A stretch of 38,561 bases of DNA from JACAEY01 sp049700155 (lineage in GTDB: Bacteria; Nitrospirota; Thermodesulfovibrionia; Thermodesulfovibrionales; SM23-35). This document shows positions 31,787 to 38,561 of the stretch, one piece after another. The stretch covers positions 1 to 38,561 of the forward strand of contig JBNAVX010000023.1 of the NCBI GenBank assembly GCA_049700155.1. The letters are read 5' to 3'. Each line of letters opens with the position of its first letter. The stretch's first letter is position 1. The position numbers and the translations under genes were made by a program. The notes under the pieces are model-generated. The model searched no databases, was not told the origin of the DNA, and saw only the letters and a program-made list of their open reading frames with translations.

Positions 31787-32857
31787 TCAACTAATATTAA
31801 TGCCGAGTTTCTTATATAGCAATGGAAAATTTACATTATTAATAACGAGTTCAGTGCCATGCGTAACTTTTGCCTTGTCTCTCAGTCTTAATCTTGTAGA
31901 AAGTTTTTCAACCTTTTTTGCAACAGTGTAAGTATCATCCCTAACAACAATTATAGGAATATTTTTTTGTTCTGCCCTCGAAATAATCAATTCACTTGGA
32001 TACAATTCTCCTGTAAGAACAAGGCACTCTGTGCCAGACTCAATTGCAGATAACTGTATATCAGCACGGTCTCCCCCAACTATAACAGCGTTGTTCTTTG
32101 TCATCTTAAAATATTCAGTTGCCCTGTCTACCTGCATAGCACCTATCAAAAAGCGTTCGATAAGATTATTCACTCTATCATGGCAACACAAGACTTTACC
32201 ACCGAGCATCTCATTTAGTTCTTCGACAGTAACTGAACCGACTAATGGGTCATGTGGTAATATGCCAATAACTTCTATGCCCTTCCTTTTCAGGAATGGA
32301 ACGATATAATCATCAACACTCTGTCTGAAATCGTGTGTCACCTTATTAAATATTACACCTAAAAAATTATTACCAAGGTCCTTCTTTGCTTGAAGTATAT
32401 AATCAACACAGAACTCACCCTCATATTTCACTACGATTAGAGATTTTGAATTAAGTCTCTTAATGACTTTAAGTCCTGAGATATTCATAACGCTCCAGGA
32501 ATATATGCTCCCTGAACCCCCGACTATCATAATATCTTTATCCCGGGATAATTGCTTAAAAGACTTTTCAATCTTTTTCATTAGACCTTTTACATCTTGG
32601 AGATAGGCTTTCATAGTAAGCTCTTGAGTCAATACAACAGGGCATACTTCAGCTATATGGTCTTTGAGCTCAAATACCCTGTATATAAACCAAGCATCTT
32701 TATCTGTAAGGATGTTCTCAACTTTAATAGGCAATATTCCAACAGGTTTAAAATAACCTACTCGAAGACCATCTCTTTTCATCTTAATACCTATCCCCAT
32801 AGAGACTAAACTCTTACCTGAGTATCCTGAAGTAGAACCTACATATAAAGAAATCAT
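31787..32857 (-). CDS. P-loop (BioD-like) and DRTGG-domain protein, phosphotransacetylase N-terminal family
   Basis: 356 aa: an AAA_26/BioD-like domain with P-loop GSTSGYSGKS (7-16) and strand-rich core to about residue 210, then a DRTGG domain (GGDRADIQLSA, with LTGELYPSELIISRA). This is the regulatory front of long phosphotransacetylases, here without the catalytic Pta domain. It follows the ADP-forming acetyl-CoA synthetase gene with only 1 nt between; its GGAGGGG ribosome binding site lies inside the last codons of that gene. The tight coupling suggests it senses or regulates acetyl-CoA or acetate flux. Biochemical function of the stand-alone form is not established. Confidence 0.82.
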   Translation of the reverse strand: MISLYVGSTSGYSGKSLVSMGIGIKMKRDGLRVGYFKPVGILPIKVENILTDKDAWFIYRVFELKDHIAEVCPVVLTQELTMKAYLQDVKGLMKKIEKSFKQLSRDKDIMIVGGSGSIYSWSVMNISGLKVIKRLNSKSLIVVKYEGEFCVDYILQAKKDLGNNFLGVIFNKVTHDFRQSVDDYIVPFLKRKGIEVIGILPHDPLVGSVTVEELNEMLGGKVLCCHDRVNNLIERFLIGAMQVDRATEYFKMTKNNAVIVGGDRADIQLSAIESGTECLVLTGELYPSELIISRAEQKNIPIIVVRDDTYTVAKKVEKLSTRLRLRDKAKVTHGTELVINNVNFPLLYKKLGINIS

Positions 32858-32858
32858 T

Positions 32859-34955
32859 TTAAGCCCCTCCTATAGTAAATCTCGCATCGATAGCTACCAC
32901 TCCTTCACCTCTTTTCTTAACCAAGAGTGGATTAATCTCAGCCTCAATGATCTGAGGAAAGTCTAAAGCCATCTGCGAAAGAGTTAATAACGAATTTTCA
33001 ATTGCCTCTATGTCTGCTTCTGCCTCTCCTCTTACTCCACGAAGTAGAGGAAAGACTTTTGTTTCACGAATCATCTCATAAGCATCATCTTTACTCAATG
33101 GAACGATCCTGAAAGACACATCTCTTAATACCTCTACATAAATCCCTCCTAATCCAAACATTACCATGTGTCCAAACTGTGTGTCTCTTGTTATGCCTAT
33201 GATAACCTCTTTTCCACCTGAGATCATCTCTTGAACCATTACTCCGTTTATATGTGCTGTAGGCATTACCTGTTTAACACGTGTTGTAATATCAAAAAAG
33301 GCATTTTCAACTTCCTTCTTATTGTTTATGTTCATTCTTACGCCACCTATATCGCTTTTATGAATTACATGGGGTGATACAATCTTCATAACCACAGGGT
33401 AACCTATTCCTTTAGCTGCGGCTACTGCTTCCTCAGATGTCCTTGCAAGAAGACTTTTTGGTTGTATAAATCCATAAGCATTTAAGACCTCATAAATCTC
33501 TGATTCTCTGAGATGTTCTCGCTTTTCGTTCTTTATTCTTTCAAATATATCCTTTACCTTCTCCTTTGCATTATCAAATTTGGGATATACCTTTTCTGGT
33601 TTTTTTATCCATAGGCTATATTTGTACATGGTATTAAGAGAGGAAACTGCATGTTCTGGATAATTATAATTAGGTACATTATATTTCATGAGTATCTTTG
33701 TTCCTGCTTCAACACTCTTTTTCCCCATAAAAGAGGTAAGAATAGGCTTGTCAATGAGATGTGAGATATTTGCTACTGCCTTAGCAGTTCCTTCCACATC
33801 TATTACAGCGGTTGGTGTTAAAAGAACCAATATTGCATTCACTTTTTCATCCTGTACAACTATATAAAGAGCCTTTTCATATCTCTCAGCAGTAGCATCA
33901 CCAAGGATGTCAACAGGGTTGTAAAATGATGCGTATGGGGGTAAGAAACTCCTTAGCTGGTCAACTACTTCTTTATGTAATGGGACCAGTTGAAGTCCTA
34001 ACTTATCACAGGCATCAGCAGCTAATATTCCAGGACCTCCTGAATTTGTTATTATTGCAACATTTGGTCCATGAGGAAGTGGCTGATTAGCAAAAGCCAG
34101 AGCAAAATTAAATAGTTCACCAACGGTTTGTGCTCTGATAACACCGCTCTGCTTGAATGCAGCATCAAAGGATATTTCTCTTCCTGCAAGTGCTCCTGTA
34201 TGTGAAGAAGCAGCTTTAATACCTGAACTTGTAGTACCGGATTTCAGTATAATAAGTGGTTTCTTTTTAGATACCTGGCTTGCAATCTCCAAAAACTTTC
34301 TGCCATCTTTTACTCCCTCTATATATCCAAGAATGACCTTTGTATTTTCATCCTCTGAGAGTGCCAGCATGATTTCTTCGTCAGAGATATCTGCCTTGTT
34401 TCCCATGCTTATAAATTTTGAAAGACCTATACCCTCAGATAAAGCAAGATCGAGAACAGCAATTCCAAGCGCTCCTGATTGTGAAAAAAATCCAATATTT
34501 CCTTTCTCTGGCATACCCTTAGCAAAAGAGGCGTTTATTCTGGAATGAGAATCGATTATCCCCAGGCAATTAGGACCTATGAACCTGACTCCATACTCCT
34601 TTGCCTTTTTAACTAATTCATCCTCCAATTTCGTTCCTTCTGAACCACTTTCTTTAAATCCTGCAGTTATAATCACAGCAGAATCAATGCCTTTTTCCCC
34701 GCATTGACCAATAACATCTAAAACACTTCTTGGAGGGACTGCTATTACTGCTAAACCAATTTTCCCTGGTACATCAAGAATAGATGGATATGCTTTGAGA
34801 CCTAAAATTTCAGGTGCTTCAGGATTAATCGGATATATTGTGCCCTCATAGCCATACTGAATAAGATTTTTGAGGATATCATGCCCTACCTTACCGGGTG
34901 TCCTTGAGGCACCAATTACTGCAATTGTATCTGGGTTAAAAAAATTATCTAACAT
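32859..34955 (-). CDS. ADP-forming acetyl/acyl-CoA synthetase, alpha-beta fusion
   Basis: Converts acyl-CoA + ADP + Pi to acid + CoA + ATP, an energy-conserving step in anaerobes and archaea. 698 aa: CoA-binding Rossmann domain (1-130, VIGASRTPGKVG), ligase domains with the phospho-histidine His252 in SSHTGALAG, then an ATP-grasp beta part (about 470-698, HKSDIGGVR, INPLLV). This is the fused alpha-beta order. A protein acetyltransferase (Pat-like) would carry an extra GNAT domain, absent here. Substrate could be acetyl-, propionyl- or aryl-CoA. Co-transcribed with the DRTGG gene. No Shine-Dalgarno sequence before the ATG. Confidence 0.9.
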   Translation of the reverse strand: MLDNFFNPDTIAVIGASRTPGKVGHDILKNLIQYGYEGTIYPINPEAPEILGLKAYPSILDVPGKIGLAVIAVPPRSVLDVIGQCGEKGIDSAVIITAGFKESGSEGTKLEDELVKKAKEYGVRFIGPNCLGIIDSHSRINASFAKGMPEKGNIGFFSQSGALGIAVLDLALSEGIGLSKFISMGNKADISDEEIMLALSEDENTKVILGYIEGVKDGRKFLEIASQVSKKKPLIILKSGTTSSGIKAASSHTGALAGREISFDAAFKQSGVIRAQTVGELFNFALAFANQPLPHGPNVAIITNSGGPGILAADACDKLGLQLVPLHKEVVDQLRSFLPPYASFYNPVDILGDATAERYEKALYIVVQDEKVNAILVLLTPTAVIDVEGTAKAVANISHLIDKPILTSFMGKKSVEAGTKILMKYNVPNYNYPEHAVSSLNTMYKYSLWIKKPEKVYPKFDNAKEKVKDIFERIKNEKREHLRESEIYEVLNAYGFIQPKSLLARTSEEAVAAAKGIGYPVVMKIVSPHVIHKSDIGGVRMNINNKKEVENAFFDITTRVKQVMPTAHINGVMVQEMISGGKEVIIGITRDTQFGHMVMFGLGGIYVEVLRDVSFRIVPLSKDDAYEMIRETKVFPLLRGVRGEAEADIEAIENSLLTLSQMALDFPQIIEAEINPLLVKKRGEGVVAIDARFTIGGA

Positions 34956-35014
34956 AAGTGCAGTGATATATTACTCAAAATGATATCTTTTTTAAAGTTT
35001 TTAAATAAATGATT

Positions 35015-35824
35015 CTAAAAATGGCATGTAAGGGAACGAGCAAACTCTCTTGAACTGAATCTTTCAGAAGTAATATATGCTATATGTGCATCTATAATAT
35101 TTGAAAGCTCTGAAAGAAGCTCCTTTGAAGGAAGTATTCTGTTTATCTTTTTAGTATCCCATGTCAGAAGATTGTAATAAAGTTTGGTAACTCCTTTAGA
35201 GATAATGAAAGGTGCATCCATTTTTTGTGAACATTCCTTGCATAATACAGAACCTTGAGAGACAAAAAAACAATCTGCTTCTTTACCACATTTTCCACAT
35301 AGGTCGAGTTTAGGAGCATATCCAGATTTCTTTAGTAACTTTATTTTATAGTGGACCAGAATCAAATCTAATGCCTTCTCATGTGCTTTTAAATCCCCCC
35401 TACCCCCTCTTTTCAAAGATGAGGTGTAAGAAGATTCACGGAGGATATTCTCAATATTTATCAGTGTTTCTAAGAATAATATGTAAATCTTTTTGCTAAA
35501 TTCTTTTTCCATAATAAATCTAAAAGTAAGTTCTATTATCTCTAAGACTTTGATAAAACAACCCATTTCAGATCTTATTAATTGAAAGGGATGAATGATA
35601 TCAGACTGTGTCAATCTTGGTAAAGGTGCGCTTTCTTTTCCGAAAAAAGCGATCCTTGAATGTGTAAGAGGCTCGAGACTGCTCCCGAAACGACTACCTG
35701 TTTTACGTGGACTTTTTGCAAAGGTCTTCAAGAGTCCATAATCAGGAGTAAGGAATGATACAATAAGGTCAGCTTCGCCAAAAGGGTTTGTTTTAAGGAC
35801 TATCCCTTCAGTCCTGTGGAGCAT
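35015..35824 (-). CDS. recO: DNA repair protein RecO
   Basis: RecF-pathway mediator that loads RecA with RecR. 269 aa: N-terminal OB fold (GIVLKTNPFGEADLIVSFLT), helical middle, and a zinc site (CGKCG ... CKEC, about residues 176-199). Residues 131-146 (SYTSSLKRGGRGDLKA) are encoded by a repeat-like insertion (35391-35424) in a variable helical region. The frame is intact and the flanking HEKALDLIL segment is normal. The ATG overlaps the stop of the upstream gene (TAATG), so coupled. Clustered with era as in many genomes. Confidence 0.93.
   Translation of the reverse strand: MLHRTEGIVLKTNPFGEADLIVSFLTPDYGLLKTFAKSPRKTGSRFGSSLEPLTHSRIAFFGKESAPLPRLTQSDIIHPFQLIRSEMGCFIKVLEIIELTFRFIMEKEFSKKIYILFLETLINIENILRESSYTSSLKRGGRGDLKAHEKALDLILVHYKIKLLKKSGYAPKLDLCGKCGKEADCFFVSQGSVLCKECSQKMDAPFIISKGVTKLYYNLLTWDTKKINRILPSKELLSELSNIIDAHIAYITSERFSSREFARSLTCHF
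35391..35424. repeat. Dispersed CCCC-rich repeat captured in frame in recO
   Basis: AAATCCCCCCTACCCCCTCT followed by TTTCAAAGATGAGG on the plus strand. CCTC (35406-35409) can pair with GAGG (35421-35424). It resembles the TTAATCCCCTC...GAGGGG arms inside the MITE at 6388-6497. Read on the coding strand it gives SLKRGGRGDLK, a translation I associate with such repeats. It lengthens a variable part of RecO by about 15 residues. Confidence 0.6.
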
Positions 35825-36276
35825 TACATAATATTTCCAAAGTCTTCTGGTCTGAGGTTTTTAAGCCACTCTTCAAGTTCGTCTGTACTCCTTCTCTCCA
35901 GAATACTATCTTCAACAAAAATAGATGCATTAGTTCTGAGTGCAACAGCTACAGCATCACTCGGTCTTGAATCTATGAAGGTCTCTTTTTTTCCATCAGT
36001 AAGACATACAAGGGCATAATATGTATTATCCAGAATCTGGGTTACAATAATCTTTGTTAACCTTATCTTCAATCCGTCAATAATATTTTTTATAAGATCA
36101 TGTGTGAGTGGTCTGGGTGTTGTTACCTTTCCAAGGGCGAGGGCTATAGAATCTGCCTCTGGTTTTCCTATCCATATAGGAAGTGTGCCATCTCCATCAA
36201 TTTCCTTCAGAAGAAGTATATACATACTACTTCTTGGATCAAAAAGAAGACCTTCTACTTTCATCTCTATCAGCAT
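35824..36276 (-). CDS. Bifunctional nuclease family protein (DUF151)
   Basis: 150 aa of the BFN/DUF151 family, small proteins with reported DNase/RNase activity in plants and a role in cell-envelope or redox stress in some bacteria. Visible: the N-terminal strand segment MLIEMKVEGLLFDP, LPIWIGKPEADSIALAL, the central TRPLTHDLI, and DSRPSDAVAVALR, which are the family's conserved blocks. No C-terminal UVR extension. Starts immediately after the era stop (TAAATG) and overlaps recO by 1 nt. A second ATG four codons in is possible. Substrate in this organism unknown. Confidence 0.9.
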   Translation of the reverse strand: MLIEMKVEGLLFDPRSSMYILLLKEIDGDGTLPIWIGKPEADSIALALGKVTTPRPLTHDLIKNIIDGLKIRLTKIIVTQILDNTYYALVCLTDGKKETFIDSRPSDAVAVALRTNASIFVEDSILERRSTDELEEWLKNLRPEDFGNIM

Positions 36277-37173
36277 TTATTTATATCCAAGCTCCTCCAG
36301 TGTCTTCAGATTATCTCTCCAATCCTTCTTTACTTTTACCCATAATTCAAGAAAGACTTTTGTATTAAGAAGTTTCTCTATATCAACCCGGGCAGCAGTT
36401 CCAATCGCCTTTAACATCCTTCCACCCTTTCCTATTATTATACCTTTTTGGCTGTCTCTTTCAACATAAATATTTGCCCTTATAAAAATTATACCATTTT
36501 CCCTTTCCTTCCACTCAGTGACCTCTACTGCAATCGAATGTGGTACCTCTTCTTCTGTCATCTCAGTAGCCTTTTCCCTTATTATCTCAGAGACCATAAA
36601 TCTCTCAAGCTGGTCTGTAACAATATCATCAGGATAGTATTTTGGACCTTCAGGAAGATAATCATATATCTTTTTTAAAAGTATATCAATACCATCCTGT
36701 TTCAAAGCAGATATAGGGATAATCTCTTTAAATGGAAAAAGTTCATTTATTTTATTTATAAGAGGAAGGAGTTCTGGTTTTTTGACAGTATCTATCTTGT
36801 TAATCAGTAAAAATACAGGTGAATTTATTTCTTTTAACAATTTAATTATAAATTGGTCTCCTCTTTCAGGCTCTTGTGGCTCGGTTATAAATAGAATGAT
36901 ATCCACTTCTTTAAATGCCTCTAAAGCAGTTTTGACCATTGTATTGCCGAGCTTATGTCTTGGCTTGTGAATACCTGGCGTATCTATGAAAATAATCTGT
37001 GCATCAGGTAATGTCTTTATACCAATAATCCTATTTCTTGTTGTCTGAGGTTTAGGTGTAACAATAGAGACCTTCTCACCAAGGATTGAATTCAGAAGTG
37101 TGGACTTACCAACATTTGGTCTTCCAATAATAGATACAAAACCTGAACGAAAATTTTTCTCCTTATTTATCAC
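36277..37173 (-). CDS. era: GTPase Era
   Basis: Ribosome-assembly GTPase binding the 3' end of 16S rRNA. 298 aa, full length: G1 GRPNVGKS (17-24), switch region with TTRNRI, G3 DTPG (64-67), G4 NKID (125-128), and a C-terminal KH domain with GIIIGKGGRMLKAIG. Upstream gene is the aspartate aminotransferase (44-nt gap); downstream the nuclease and recO follow without spacing. The era-recO neighbourhood is widespread in bacteria. Confidence 0.97.
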   Translation of the reverse strand: MINKEKNFRSGFVSIIGRPNVGKSTLLNSILGEKVSIVTPKPQTTRNRIIGIKTLPDAQIIFIDTPGIHKPRHKLGNTMVKTALEAFKEVDIILFITEPQEPERGDQFIIKLLKEINSPVFLLINKIDTVKKPELLPLINKINELFPFKEIIPISALKQDGIDILLKKIYDYLPEGPKYYPDDIVTDQLERFMVSEIIREKATEMTEEEVPHSIAVEVTEWKERENGIIFIRANIYVERDSQKGIIIGKGGRMLKAIGTAARVDIEKLLNTKVFLELWVKVKKDWRDNLKTLEELGYK

Positions 37174-37217
37174 TTAACTCAAAAATGCTACAGACACGGC
37201 TCACGAATTAATTTTTG

Positions 37218-38408
37218 TTATTTAAGTTTAAGCAAAGCCTCTTTTATCCTGTCAATCCCCTTTTTGATCTCCTCTATGGATGTCGCATATGATAATCTTA
37301 TATAATTATCATCTCCAAATGCCTCTCCATGAACAACTCCTACCTTTGCTTCTTCTAATAGATAAAGGGCTAAGTCTGAAGAAGATGATATATTTCTATT
37401 ACCAATTACTCTATCATAGAAATTAGATGTGTTAGGAAAGGCATAAAATGCTCCTGTTGGAGTAAGACAGCTCATTCCGGGGATAGCATTCAATTCTTCA
37501 ATCAAAAACTTCCTTCTCTTATTGAACTCAGAAACCATCTTCTTAATAAAGTCCTGAGGACCTGTAAGAGCTTCAACCGCTGCCTTCTGAGCTATAGAAT
37601 TAGGATTTGAAGTAGATTGACTCTGGATATTTGTCATAGTTTTTATTATCTCTTTTGGGCCTGCTGCAAAACCTATTCTCCATCCAGTCATTGCATAAGA
37701 TTTAGAAAGTCCATTTACAACGATCGTCCTTGCTTTTAGTTCATTATCTATAGATGCAATGCTTATATGACCGACACCATCATAAGTAAGCTTTTCATAA
37801 ATTTCATCAGATATTATGAAGAGCCCGTGTCTTAGTACGACTTCGCCTATCTCTTCAAGTGTTTTTCTGTCATAAGTAAGTCCTGTCGGGTTAGAAGGTG
37901 AGTTCAATATAATCGCCTTTGTTTTCTTTGTGATATGTGCCTTGACTGCTTCTGCTTTTACCATAAAGGAATCAGATTCATACGTCTTAATAAAGACAGG
38001 AACCGCATCATTTAGCATAACCTGGTCAGGATATGATGCCCAATAAGGAGATGGAATTAAGACCTCATCACCTGGATTATATAAAGCCTGGGCAATATTA
38101 TAAAGGCTATGTTTTGCACCGCAGGATACAATGATTTCTTCGCGTGTATAATCGAGATTATTATCTTTCTTAAATTTTTCAATAATTGCATCCTTAAGAC
38201 TATCAATACCACCAACTGGTGTATATTTTGTAAAACCTTCTTTCATTGCCTTTATAGCAGCCTCTTTTATATTTTCGGGTGTATCAAAATCTGGCTCCCC
38301 TACTCCAAAATTAACTATGTCAACACCCTCTGCTTTCATTGCCTTTGCCTTTGCATCCATAGCAAGGGTTGGTGATGGTTTTATCCTTTTTGCCCTATCA
38401 GAAAGCAT
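37218..38408 (-). CDS. Aspartate aminotransferase (PLP class I, subgroup Ib)
   Basis: Transfers the amino group between aspartate (sometimes also prephenate or other substrates) and 2-oxoglutarate. 396 aa. PLP lysine is Lys236 in LSKSYAMTGWRIGF; cofactor Asp201 in SDEIYEKL; NSPSNPTG carries the conserved Asn. The N-terminal LSDRAKRIKPSPTLAMDAKA and GEPDFDTP motifs are typical of subgroup Ib (Thermus/Bacillus type). GGAAGGGAG lies about 9 nt before the ATG. First gene of the leftward cluster with era; promoter candidate at 38455-38460. Confidence 0.93.
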   Translation of the reverse strand: MLSDRAKRIKPSPTLAMDAKAKAMKAEGVDIVNFGVGEPDFDTPENIKEAAIKAMKEGFTKYTPVGGIDSLKDAIIEKFKKDNNLDYTREEIIVSCGAKHSLYNIAQALYNPGDEVLIPSPYWASYPDQVMLNDAVPVFIKTYESDSFMVKAEAVKAHITKKTKAIILNSPSNPTGLTYDRKTLEEIGEVVLRHGLFIISDEIYEKLTYDGVGHISIASIDNELKARTIVVNGLSKSYAMTGWRIGFAAGPKEIIKTMTNIQSQSTSNPNSIAQKAAVEALTGPQDFIKKMVSEFNKRRKFLIEELNAIPGMSCLTPTGAFYAFPNTSNFYDRVIGNRNISSSSDLALYLLEEAKVGVVHGEAFGDDNYIRLSYATSIEEIKKGIDRIKEALLKLK

Positions 38409-38454
38409 AAATATTCTCCCTTCCAGTACGTAGAATTATTATTTGTGATTGTAG

Positions 38455-38460
38455 ATTATA
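38455..38460 (-). promoter_or_regulatory. -10 element upstream of the aminotransferase gene
   Basis: A perfect TATAAT on the minus strand (plus-strand ATTATA) about 46 nt before the start codon. The -35 position reads TTTATT, which is poor. Placement fits a leader of about 40 nt containing the Shine-Dalgarno sequence. Confidence 0.45.
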
Positions 38461-38510
38461 ACAAAAGTCGTTTTAGAATAAATATAGAAATTACTTTATA
38501 GTAAATATCA

Positions 38511-38561
38511 GACTTGTCCAAAATAAGTTTTTAGAAAGACCTACATACCCTTTTTACACAC
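38511..38561. mobile_element. Second MITE copy, inverted and cut by the window end
   Basis: Beginning CAGACTTGTCCAAAATAAG, this is the reverse complement of 6546-6493. The first 42 bases are identical; a later T run is 5 instead of 7 nt. The rest of the copy lies beyond the window. It occurs about 100 nt upstream of the aminotransferase gene. Confidence 0.75.

Overview
The window is AT-rich chromosomal DNA, densely packed with housekeeping and central-metabolism genes. There is no rRNA, CRISPR array, phage or plasmid backbone. The gene set suggests an anaerobic Gram-negative bacterium: a NAD(P)-linked molybdenum/tungsten formate dehydrogenase, pyruvate phosphate dikinase, ADP-forming acyl-CoA synthetase, glycogen enzymes, an M48 lipoprotein protease, and inositol-phospholipid genes. 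From memory it looks most like the Nitrospirota/Thermodesulfovibrionia group. That is an inference; no search was possible.

Layout. 94-5198 (minus): three-gene formate dehydrogenase operon (NuoE-like, NuoF-like, FdhA). 5208-6902: a small cold-shock gene and one unknown gene, with two long regulatory or repeat-bearing gaps that hold an intrinsic terminator upstream of csp, a 246-bp MITE-like element and a 101-bp nested-hairpin element. 6903-21727 (plus): M48 protease, Mur ligase, ppdK, rpsO-pnp, M16 protease, an FmdB-type zinc ribbon (55 aa), purC, two small membrane proteins, glgC, malQ and two unknown small genes. 21744-28066: nth (minus), MoeB/ThiF-type E1 (plus), DksA-like (minus), then dcd-pyrF and miaB-mtaB (plus). 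28197-29592: CCA-adding enzyme (minus) and tRNA-Gly(CCC) (plus). 29620-38408 (all minus, read right to left): aspartate aminotransferase, era, bifunctional nuclease, recO, ADP-forming acetyl-CoA synthetase, a DRTGG/P-loop protein, a transposase-like HTH protein, inositol-3-phosphate synthase and a CDP-alcohol phosphatidyltransferase.

How the genes fit together. Formate oxidation feeds NAD(P)H. PpdK, GlgC and MalQ link pyruvate/PEP to glycogen. The ADP-forming synthetase conserves acetyl-CoA energy as ATP. INO1 plus the phosphatidyltransferase would make inositol phospholipid. RNA-related genes are numerous: pnp, rpsO, miaB, mtaB, cca, era and tRNA-Gly.

The most unusual layer is the dispersed repeats. 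Palindromic repeats of intergenic type lie inside the reading frames of fdhA (about 1924-1988) and recO (about 35391-35424) without breaking either frame. A MITE-like element occurs complete at 6295-6540 and again, inverted and cut by the window end, at 38511-38561. A 101-bp element at 6656-6756 can fold into a three-way junction. No wholly new multi-gene system is evident. The best candidates for something undescribed are these repeat and structured elements, and the HTH-ino1-phosphatidyltransferase operon with a promoter that predicts a leaderless mRNA.
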